Below, piece after piece: positions 1 to 3,332 of a stretch of DNA of 5,701 nt. The first letter of the stretch is position 1. The number at the start of each line of letters is the position of its first letter. The DNA lies in contig JABXGV010000126.1 of the NCBI GenBank assembly GCA_016550485.1, positions 1 through 5,701 on the forward strand, in the 5' to 3' direction. The translations under genes and the position numbers were made by a program. Below the pieces are notes generated by a model. The model was not told the origin of the DNA and ran no database searches. It worked only from the letters and a program-made list of their open reading frames with translations. The stretch is from an archaeon (GTDB lineage Archaea; Asgardarchaeota; Hermodarchaeia; Hermodarchaeales; Hermodarchaeaceae).

Positions 1-66
1 ATTGTGAGGTGTAGTTTTCGTAGAAGTATTCCTTTTAAGAGTTTTCGAAAGCTTCCTTGCGGTTTG
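1..66. other. left-edge stretch with no gene seen
   Basis: This stretch lies downstream of the minus-strand hydrogenase protease gene. Minus-strand frames stay open to the window edge, but no start codon with a ribosome binding site is visible. An AT-rich TTAAAAGG on the minus strand (about 33-40) could be a TATA box for a gene beyond the edge. That is weak evidence. Confidence 0.3.
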
Positions 67-543
67 TCACTTGATTTCTGTTATTGTTTTGACAATCTTG
101 TCGGCGGCTTCTTGTACAGGGGGTGTGATTGGTTGTGTGAATTCGACGTTGAGTGGCTGTATTCCAAGGACTAGGATTGTAGTTTCTATTTGATTGAGGA
201 CGTATTCGATGAAGAAGGTAAGGGGGAGTTGGTGAGTAGAAAAGGCAACACCGCCAATGGTGTCCTTGTCTATTAAGCGGATGGTGCCGGGTGGCTCGTT
301 CATTAGTGCTGCGTCAACTATAAGAACAAGAGAGGGATTCATGTCGCAGAGACGGCTGATGAAATTTTCGGGTACAGTACTGGCGTTGATGAGTTCCACG
401 TTTTCAGGAACTCTGTTCTGGAGCTGCTTCACGATGTATGGACCGACTCCATCATCGGCCTTTAGATCATTTCCGACGCCTATGATAACAGTTCGGGGTG
501 AATTTCTAAGCGCTGCCGTTAATTGATGTTGCCAGGACTCCAT
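67..543 (-). CDS. hycI: hydrogenase maturation protease (peptidase M52, HycI/HyaD family)
   Basis: The 158-residue product matches the M52 family of nickel-dependent endopeptidases, which clip a C-terminal tail from the large subunit of [NiFe] hydrogenases after nickel insertion, in the cytoplasm. The N-terminal motif GVGNDLKADDGVG (residues 22-34) is the family signature. The three metal-recognition positions known from E. coli HybD/HycI (acidic residue, Asp, His) are all present: Asp31, Asp77 in IVDAAL, and His104 in STHQLPL. The length is normal for the family. The ATG at 543 is close behind a TATA-like CTTTATC (minus strand, about 569-575), so the mRNA is probably leaderless or nearly so, and no Shine-Dalgarno is seen. 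No hydrogenase gene is visible, so the substrate cannot be named. It could serve a cytosolic F420-non-reducing or group 3/4 enzyme. The family call is secure; the exact orthologue (hycI, hyaD or frhD-like) is not. Confidence 0.88.
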   Translation of the reverse strand: MESWQHQLTAALRNSPRTVIIGVGNDLKADDGVGPYIVKQLQNRVPENVELINASTVPENFISRLCDMNPSLVLIVDAALMNEPPGTIRLIDKDTIGGVAFSTHQLPLTFFIEYVLNQIETTILVLGIQPLNVEFTQPITPPVQEAADKIVKTITEIK

Positions 544-555
544 TTTGTGAGAAGA

Positions 556-576
556 CTTTATAATGAGTGATAAAGG
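556..576. promoter_or_regulatory. short divergent promoter region between hycI and endA-like genes
   Basis: Only 23 bases separate the hycI start from the GTG of the endA-like gene. TTTATAA (557-563, plus) and CTTTATC (569-575, minus) are TATA-like elements facing each way. The minus-strand element is about 29 bases from the hycI ATG, as expected for a leaderless mRNA. The plus-strand element would start transcription near 585, inside the annotated endA-like frame, which bears on that gene's start. Confidence 0.4.
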
Positions 577-1232
577 TTGCTATCTCTGGCAGCATCAATC
601 GCTTCCTTGAAGGTGTAAACTATTTGGCAGAAGAACAGCCGCTTGAAGAAATTACTGATGATGAAGACCAAGAAGAGACTCGCCCTCAGCTTCCCGAGGA
701 GCCCATAACTGCTAAGGTCTCCAGAGGAATTATTGTTGTGAAAGGGGAAGTGGCTCGTGTTCTTCACGAAGCTGGACACTATGGCACCTTGAAAGGTGAA
801 GAGGAACTCGCCTTAGAGCCTGAAGAAGCGCTCTTGCTTGTTCGAAGAAAGCGAATTCAGGTTCTTGACCGAAAAGGAGAGGAACTAGATTTTTCGGTTT
901 TGCTTCAGATGCTATCCAAACGTCACCCTAGATTGTGGACGCAATATCTTGTATATAGTGACCTTAGAAGCAGGGGTTATGTTGTCCGCACAGGCTATGG
1001 GAAAGGACTATGGTTTCGTGTTTATCCACGCGGAGCAAAACTAAACGAGGTAACAGCGAAGTATTTTGTGTGCGCTATTTCGGAGGGCTCACCACTGAAG
1101 GTAGCAGAACTAGAGAAGCTTAGCCGACTAGCATTAAGGAATCGGAAGAGGCTAATGTTAGCCGTGTTGGACCGACAAGGCGAGGCAACATACTATTTAG
1201 TTTCACCAGCAGATATCACCGCAGCTAAATAA
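567..1232 (+). CDS. endA: tRNA-splicing endonuclease EndA-like protein with catalytic His replaced
   Basis: The product (221 residues from GTG) is an archaeal tRNA-intron endonuclease, which cuts BHB motifs in pre-tRNAs. From about residue 50 it follows the EndA pattern: N-terminal domain (GHYGTLKG, then EPEEALLLV, 70-92), linker with LVYSDLRSRGYVVRTG (128-143), then the C-terminal nuclease fold with FRVYPRG (150-156) and NRKRLMLAVLD. Against the Methanocaldococcus enzyme (Tyr115, His125, Lys156, from memory) the tyrosine is Tyr153 and the lysine Lys194, but the histidine position is Thr163 and no His lies nearby. The first 46 residues are an acidic extension. The start is uncertain: the only TATA-like element (557-563) predicts transcription from about 585, and AGGTG at 611-615 sits 8 bases before an in-frame TTG at 624, giving 202 residues. 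No crenarchaeal-type loop insertion is obvious in the N-terminal domain. It could be a structural (beta-type) subunit or a catalytic one with altered chemistry. Family is sure, activity is not. Confidence 0.85.
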   Translation: MIKVAISGSINRFLEGVNYLAEEQPLEEITDDEDQEETRPQLPEEPITAKVSRGIIVVKGEVARVLHEAGHYGTLKGEEELALEPEEALLLVRRKRIQVLDRKGEELDFSVLLQMLSKRHPRLWTQYLVYSDLRSRGYVVRTGYGKGLWFRVYPRGAKLNEVTAKYFVCAISEGSPLKVAELEKLSRLALRNRKRLMLAVLDRQGEATYYLVSPADITAAK

Positions 1233-1258
1233 AAGGGAGAGTGGCGGGCCCGCCGGGA

Positions 1259-1287
1259 AATCCGGCGTACACAACTCGTGTGGCGCG
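1259..1287 (-). other. tRNA-Arg intron 2, T-loop, position 59/60 (29 nt)
   Basis: A full BHB can be drawn. The outer helix is the T-stem CCGGG/CCCGG, the central 4-bp helix is TTCG with CGGA (one G-U), the bulges are AA^C and TT^T, and the intron hairpin has GCG/CGC plus ACAC/GTGT. Cutting there leaves a normal 7-base T-loop, TTCGAA|T. Confidence 0.85.
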
Positions 1288-1326
1288 TTCGAACCCGGGA
1301 TTACAGGCTTAGGAGGCCTGCGCCTT

Positions 1327-1347
1327 TTTCGGGATACCAATGAACCA
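1327..1347 (-). other. tRNA-Arg intron 1, D-loop, position 20a/21 (21 nt)
   Basis: A relaxed BHB is possible. The central helix TCGG/CCGA has flanking bulges AT^T and AA^A, but the intron helix is only GGT/ATC and the outer helix is interrupted, with the D-stem GCC/GGC lying beyond unpaired As. Splicing gives D-arm GCCAAGTCGGAT|AAGGC, a normal archaeal tRNA-Arg shape with the GG of positions 18-19. Confidence 0.78.
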
Positions 1348-1417
1348 ATCCGACTTGGCCACGGGCCCTGAATATGATTGTCCCTGACTAGAAGGAAGAA
1401 CTATTTCCGTATTTCGC

Positions 1418-2104
1418 TTATCTTGTCAGACGTTTGGTATCCGAGTCTGTGCCAACATAGACGACATCAGCTTGGTGCGGGAAGAGACCTGTTTCAATAA
1501 CTCCTGGAATTGATATCAGCTGAGCGTCCATCTGAGCAGCATCGCTGATTTCGGGAAATATTACATCTACAATGAAGTTACCATTATCAGTAATCACAGG
1601 CCCCGCTTTGCTTTGCCCCTGCCTAATTTTGGGTGTACCTCCAAGTTCCTTAATTCGTTTCAAGGAGAGTGATAGCCCAGGCGGAATTACCTCAACAGGC
1701 ACTGGCGTTTTAACACCCAATTTAGGTACAAGTTTTCTTTGATCCACAATAACAATGAATTCCTGAGCGATTTCGGCGAGAATCTTCTCTCTCAGGAGTG
1801 CAGCCCCTCCCCCCTTGATTAGTGCAAGCTCCCCATCTACCTCGTCAGCCCCATCAACCGCAAGTGGACAAACCGAAATGCTTGTTAAACATTCAACTCT
1901 AAAACCAGCAGCACGAAGGCGATGCCCAGTCGCAAAGGAGCTAGGGACCGTTATTATCGACAGCTCATCAGCAGCCACCTTCTCTGTAAGCAAATCTATG
2001 AAGATTTCTACAGTGGAACCAGTGCCAACCCCCAGCGTCATTCCATCAGTAACATGTGCTAGCGCTGCCTCGGCGGCCCTTCGCTTCTCATCGATTACAG
2101 CCAT
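1418..2104 (-). CDS. rpiA: ribose-5-phosphate isomerase A
   Basis: The 228-residue product interconverts ribose 5-phosphate and ribulose 5-phosphate in the cytoplasm, supplying ribose for nucleotides. In many archaea it works with a ribulose monophosphate or partial non-oxidative pentose phosphate route. Motifs run in family order: GVGTGSTVEIFI (25-36, phosphate-binding loop), TVPSSFATGHRLRAAG (52-67), DGADEVD (84-90), IKGGGAALLREKI (96-108) and FIVIVDQRKLV. The catalytic residues known in E. coli RpiA (Asp81, Asp84, Lys94, Glu103) correspond to Asp84, Asp87, Lys97 and Glu106. Length is full. The ATG at 2104 is preceded by GAAGGT about 7 bases upstream and by the TATA element at 2141-2148. 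An ATG 19 bases upstream is out of frame and gives only a short peptide. tRNA-Arg follows 50 bases downstream on the same strand. Confidence 0.96.
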   Translation of the reverse strand: MAVIDEKRRAAEAALAHVTDGMTLGVGTGSTVEIFIDLLTEKVAADELSIITVPSSFATGHRLRAAGFRVECLTSISVCPLAVDGADEVDGELALIKGGGAALLREKILAEIAQEFIVIVDQRKLVPKLGVKTPVPVEVIPPGLSLSLKRIKELGGTPKIRQGQSKAGPVITDNGNFIVDVIFPEISDAAQMDAQLISIPGVIETGLFPHQADVVYVGTDSDTKRLTR

Positions 2105-2140
2105 TGGATTTACCTTCTTCCATCAAATCTCCTAGATGCT

Positions 2141-2148
2141 TAATATAA
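2141..2148 (-). promoter_or_regulatory. TATA box of rpiA
   Basis: On the minus strand TTATATTA lies about 40 bases before the rpiA ATG. It predicts transcription from about 2118 and a leader near 14 bases that holds the GAAGGT ribosome binding site. Confidence 0.6.
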
Positions 2149-2159
2149 CTTACCAAGGA

Positions 2160-2179
2160 GCTGTAAGAAAAGAAAGAAA
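2160..2179 (-). terminator. T-rich terminator after the Met-Thr tRNA unit
   Basis: Directly after the CCA of tRNA-Thr(GGT) the minus strand reads TTTCTTTCTTTTCTT. Oligo-T stretches like this are the usual archaeal RNA-gene stop signal. It separates the tRNA unit from the rpiA promoter. Confidence 0.6.
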
Positions 2180-2256
2180 TGGAGCCTCGGGCGGGATTCG
2201 AACCCGCGACCCTCGCCTTACCAAGGCGATGCGCTACCGAGCTATGCCACCGAGGC
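2180..2256 (-). tRNA. tRNA-Thr(GGT), no intron
   Basis: Acceptor GCCTCGG/CCGAGGC, anticodon stem TCGCC/GGCGA, loop TTGGTAA with anticodon GGT (2220-2222), T-loop TTCGAAT, U73 and encoded CCA (2180-2182). It is the only intron-free tRNA gene of the six here. It starts 15 bases after the 3' end of tRNA-Met on the same strand, with no room for its own promoter, so the two are probably one transcript made from the tRNA-Met TATA box. Its acceptor and T-arm closely match those of tRNA-Thr(TGT) at 2730-2835, as expected for isoacceptors. Confidence 0.96.
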
Positions 2257-2285
2257 TCAGATGATGAGAGGTGCCGAGGGCGGGC

Positions 2286-2310
2286 TTCTCGCGGAACGCA
2301 ACCGTTCAGT
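2286..2310 (-). other. tRNA-Met intron 2, T-loop, position 59/60 (25 nt)
   Basis: The T-stem GCGGG/CCCGC forms the outer helix. The central helix is TTCG/CGAG (one G-U), with bulges AA^A and AA^G. The intron forms a hairpin with GAACG/CGTTC around a GTTG loop. Splicing gives T-loop TTCGAA|G. The site and the TTCG half-helix are the same as in tRNA-Arg. Confidence 0.85.
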
Positions 2311-2332
2311 TTCGAACCCGCGATCTCCAGAT

Positions 2333-2376
2333 GGCTCAGGCGCCAGGTTCAATTTCTTGACCCTGGGGCAACGCCC
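2333..2376 (-). other. tRNA-Met intron 1, canonical position 37/38 (44 nt)
   Basis: This is a textbook BHB: outer helix CCAGA/TCTGG, central helix CTCA/TGAG, bulges TA^G and CC^A. The intron helix has GGCG/CGCC, CCAGG/CCTGG and TCAA/TTGA closed by a GAAA tetraloop. It is the only intron of the seven at the canonical site. Confidence 0.93.
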
Positions 2377-2437
2377 TATGAGTCTGGCGCTCGAACCAGG
2401 CTAAGCTACCTCGGCGTTTCCCTATCCTTAATTCGTT

Positions 2438-2445
2438 CCTTTTAA
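2438..2445 (-). promoter_or_regulatory. TATA box of the tRNA-Met/tRNA-Thr unit
   Basis: The minus strand reads TTAAAAGG, centred about 27 bases before the tRNA-Met 5' end, so transcription should start at or just before the mature 5' end. Confidence 0.6.
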
Positions 2446-2488
2446 TTCTTATTCTCAATAACTCTCATCCCTTTTGCTGCTCGAAGCA

Positions 2489-2498
2489 GTTTTAAAGG
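2489..2498 (+). promoter_or_regulatory. TATA box of tRNA-Leu
   Basis: GTTTTAAAGG is centred near 2494 and predicts transcription from about 2520. This coincides with the first GCGGGGG copy at 2521, so the pre-tRNA would carry a leader of about 40 nt. Confidence 0.55.
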
Positions 2499-2520
2499 GA
2501 AAGTTGTTTCAACACTAAAT

Positions 2521-2577
2521 GCGGGGGCCCTCCAAGGGTCAGCGACCGCATGACAAGGCGGCGGGGGTTTCCAAGAG
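2521..2577 (+). repeat. imperfect 40-bp-offset duplication of the tRNA-Leu 5' end
   Basis: GCGGGGG at 2521-2527 recurs at 2561-2567. Each copy is followed by three pyrimidines and then TCCAAG or CCAAG (first copy CCCTCCAAGGG, second TTTCCAAGAG). The first copy lacks T8 and the D-arm, so it cannot be the tRNA body and lies in the leader. The leader can also form CCGC (2546-2549) with GCGG (2558-2561), which would compete with the splicing helix. Confidence 0.5.
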
Positions 2578-2661
2578 ACCCTATAGCCAAGCCTGGTCAA
2601 AGGCGCAGGACTTAAGATCCTGTCTCGCAGGAGTTCCCGGGTTCGAAGCCCGGCCCCCGCA
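2561..2661 (+). tRNA. tRNA-Leu(TAA) with one intron at position 8/9
   Basis: Acceptor GCGGGGG (2561-2567) pairs with CCCCCGC (2654-2660), then A73; CCA is not fully encoded (ACCT). The anticodon stem CAGGA/TCCTG encloses CTTAAGA, anticodon TAA with G37, the position methylated by Trm5. A 14-nt variable arm with a CTC/GAG stem is typical of tRNA-Leu, and the T-loop is TTCGAAG. Between acceptor and D-arm the gene has 16 extra bases. Removing 2569-2584 restores T8-A9-GCC. Mature 85 nt plus 16 equals the 101-nt gene exactly. A T-rich stretch follows at 2664-2670. Confidence 0.92.
2569..2584 (+). other. tRNA-Leu intron, position 8/9 (16 nt)
   Basis: The BHB has central helix GGGG (2563-2566) with CCCT (2579-2582), bulges GT^T and AT^A, a 2-bp TC/GA intron helix, and outer helix GGC (2560-2562) with GCC (2586-2588). 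The outer helix uses one leader base (G2560) and acceptor bases 1-2, so cutting should precede 5' trimming. The run of five Gs also allows a one-base slip that would leave an extra T; the chosen register gives the standard T8-A9. Confidence 0.7.
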
Positions 2662-2729
2662 CCTTTCTTCTTGACGACATTAACTCTAGTTAGCAAGCAG
2701 AGATATTCCTATTCGGTTAGAAAGAGGTG

Positions 2730-2835
2730 TGGAGCCTCGGGCGGGGATTGAACCCGCGACCAGCAGCTTACAAGGTTCAACGTTTCCAGTTGGGTTTCCG
2801 GGAACTCTGTCGCTCTACCGCTGAGCTACCGAGGC
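2730..2835 (-). tRNA. tRNA-Thr(TGT) with one intron at position 30/31
   Basis: Acceptor GCCTCGG (2829-2835) pairs with CCGAGGC (2734-2740), then U73 and encoded CCA (2730-2732). The D-arm is GCTCAGCGGTAGAGC and the T-loop TTCAATC. After removing 31 bases (2776-2806) the anticodon arm reads ACAG|C CTTGTAA GCTGC, anticodon TGT. The stem has four pairs plus an A-C mismatch at 27-43. Mature 75 nt with CCA plus 31 equals the 106-nt gene exactly. On the minus strand CATAAAAG (about 2868-2875) may be its TATA box, which would give a leader of about 10 nt. Confidence 0.92.
2776..2806 (-). other. tRNA-Thr(TGT) intron, anticodon stem, position 30/31 (31 nt)
   Basis: The BHB has outer helix GAG/CTT, central helix CGAC/GTTG (one G-U), bulges AG^A and AA^C, and an intron helix GTTCC/GGAAAC with one bulged A. 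Cutting there rebuilds a 5-bp-register anticodon stem and the CTTGTAA loop. Confidence 0.82.
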
Positions 2836-2908
2836 ATACACGCAGGTGAAGTATTACTCCTTTTTGACTTTTATGGCGCTAGGATAGATTGCTACATTGA
2901 CAGGTAAC

Positions 2909-2915
2909 CTTTATC
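2909..2915 (+). promoter_or_regulatory. probable TATA box of tRNA-Pro
   Basis: CTTTATC is centred about 35 bases before the mature tRNA-Pro 5' end. It predicts transcription near 2938 and a short leader of about 9 nt. Confidence 0.4.
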
Positions 2916-2946
2916 AGTATCCCAGTTATTCATTTCTCTACCCTTT

Positions 2947-3052
2947 GGGCTGGTGGTCTAGATTTCTGGAAGGTGAACCTTCTGGACTGGATTGGTATGA
3001 TGCGAGGTTTGGGACCTTGTGATCCCGGGTTCAAATCCCGGCCGGCCCACCA
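2947..3052 (+). tRNA. tRNA-Pro(TGG) with one D-loop intron
   Basis: Acceptor GGGCTGG (2947-2953) pairs with CCGGCCC (3042-3048), then A73 and encoded CCA (3050-3052). The anticodon stem CGAGG/CCTTG encloses TTTGGGA, anticodon TGG with G37 (a Trm5 target position). T-arm CCGGG TTCAAAT CCCGG is perfect. The D-arm is normal (GTCTAGAT|TGGTATGAT) only after removing 29 bases. Mature 77 nt with CCA plus 29 equals the 106-nt gene. A TTTTTT run follows at once, and the 5S rRNA gene lies 78 bases downstream with its own promoter. Confidence 0.94.
2964..2992 (+). other. tRNA-Pro intron, D-loop, position 17/17a (29 nt)
   Basis: A strong motif: central helix CTAG (2958-2961) with CTGG (2987-2990, one G-U), identical bulges AT^T on both sides, and a perfect 9-bp intron helix TCTGGAAGG/CCTTCTGGA (two G-U) closed by TGAA. 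The outer helix is poor (one pair), so it is a relaxed BHB. A GATT direct repeat flanks the intron, but only this register gives the helices. Confidence 0.85.
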
Positions 3053-3058
3053 TTTTTT
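3053..3058 (+). terminator. oligo-T terminator of tRNA-Pro
   Basis: Six consecutive Ts directly follow the encoded CCA, the usual archaeal termination signal for short RNA genes. Confidence 0.6.
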
Positions 3059-3093
3059 CTATTATTGTTAGTGATGATGCATTCGTAGAACTA

Positions 3094-3109
3094 CGAAACC
3101 ATTATATAT
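3094..3109 (+). promoter_or_regulatory. BRE/TATA promoter of 5S rRNA
   Basis: CGAAACC (BRE-like, purine-rich) is followed by TATATAT (3103-3109), centred about 26 bases before the 5S rRNA 5' end at 3131. This is the best-formed promoter in the window. Confidence 0.75.
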
Positions 3110-3130
3110 TCATTGGTTGATGATGATGGT

Positions 3131-3250
3131 TGGACGCGGTCATAGAAACTGGGTCACACCCGGTCCCTTCAGACCCCGGAAGTTAAGCCGGTTTCGTCTG
3201 TTCGAGTACTGATGTCCGAGAGGCTTCGGAAAAGAGCCGAACTGCGTCCA
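3131..3250 (+). rRNA. rrf: 5S ribosomal RNA
   Basis: This is a 120-nt 5S rRNA. Helix I is TGGACGC (3131-3137) with GCGTCCA (3244-3250). The internal segment CACACCCGGTCCC...TTCAGACCCCGGAAGTTAAGC carries the conserved loop B/C bases of archaeal 5S rRNA. It is unlinked to 16S and 23S rRNA here and is driven by its own TATA box, an arrangement found in several archaeal lineages. T-rich TTTCTTCTGCCTTTT after the 3' end (3251-3265) is a likely terminator. Confidence 0.95.
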
Positions 3251-3265
3251 TTTCTTCTGCCTTTT
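3251..3265 (+). terminator. T-rich terminator of 5S rRNA
   Basis: TTTCTTCTGCCTTTT lies directly downstream of helix I of the 5S rRNA, with two T clusters. Confidence 0.5.
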
Positions 3266-3273
3266 AGCAAAGG

Positions 3274-3281
3274 TTTTTATT
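3274..3281 (+). promoter_or_regulatory. TATA box and ribosome binding site for the DUF1512-like gene
   Basis: TTTTTATT predicts transcription near 3304. GGTGA at 3319-3323 lies 9 bases before the ATG at 3333, giving a leader of roughly 30 nt with a Shine-Dalgarno. Confidence 0.5.
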
Positions 3282-3332
3282 CACTGTTGAAACCGTTCCG
3301 AAATAGATTCTGATAACTGGTGAACTAAACAA

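Larger units (their letters stand above)
1242..1368 (-). tRNA. tRNA-Arg(CCT) with two introns (D-loop and T-loop)
   Basis: Acceptor GGGCCCG (1362-1368) pairs with CGGGCCC (1246-1252), followed by G73 and an encoded CCA (1242-1244). The anticodon stem CAGGC/GCCTG encloses loop CTCCTAA, so the anticodon is CCT (1311-1313), reading AGG. The D-arm and T-arm are normal only after removing a 21-nt insert (1327-1347) and a 29-nt insert (1259-1287). The mature length is 77 nt with CCA, and 77+21+29 equals the 127-nt gene exactly. The gene lies 50 bases downstream of rpiA on the same strand and converges on the endA-like gene, with 9 bases between their ends. No clear own TATA box was found, so read-through from rpiA is possible. 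Confidence 0.93.
2272..2415 (-). tRNA. elongator tRNA-Met(CAT) with two introns
   Basis: Acceptor GCCGAGG (2409-2415) pairs with CCTCGGC (2273-2279), followed by A73. CCA is not encoded (the next bases read CCT). The anticodon stem CCAGA/TCTGG encloses CTCATA|A, anticodon CAT. Acceptor and D-arm (AGCCTGG) resemble elongator Met; the GGGCTCATAACCC-type stem of initiator tRNA is absent. tRNA-Ile2 with a modified CAT is a less likely alternative. A 44-nt intron sits at 37/38 and a 25-nt intron in the T-loop. Mature 75 nt + 44 + 25 equals the 144-nt gene exactly. Its promoter is at 2438-2445, and it probably co-transcribes tRNA-Thr(GGT). Confidence 0.93.

Noticed and set aside
257..526. Plus-strand frame opposite hycI
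   Set aside because: It is a shadow of the well-supported protease gene, without homology or ribosome binding site.
2179..2445. Open reading frame over tRNA-Thr(GGT) and tRNA-Met
   Set aside because: It runs antisense through two well-formed tRNA genes; tRNA-rich DNA often gives spurious frames such as MEPRAGFEPATLALP.
2521..2567. A 40-nt intron between the two GCGGGGG copies of tRNA-Leu
   Set aside because: I tried the possible registers and found no 4-bp central helix with 3-nt bulges; using the first copy as exon also fails to give T8 in the alternatives.
2442..2696. Minus-strand open reading frame opposite tRNA-Leu
   Set aside because: It is antisense to tRNA-Leu and its leader, with no ribosome binding site and a composition typical of tRNA shadows.
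2184..2760. Repeat of about 28 bases between 2184 and 2734
   Set aside because: It is the shared acceptor and T-arm of two tRNA-Thr isoacceptors, not a mobile element or att site.
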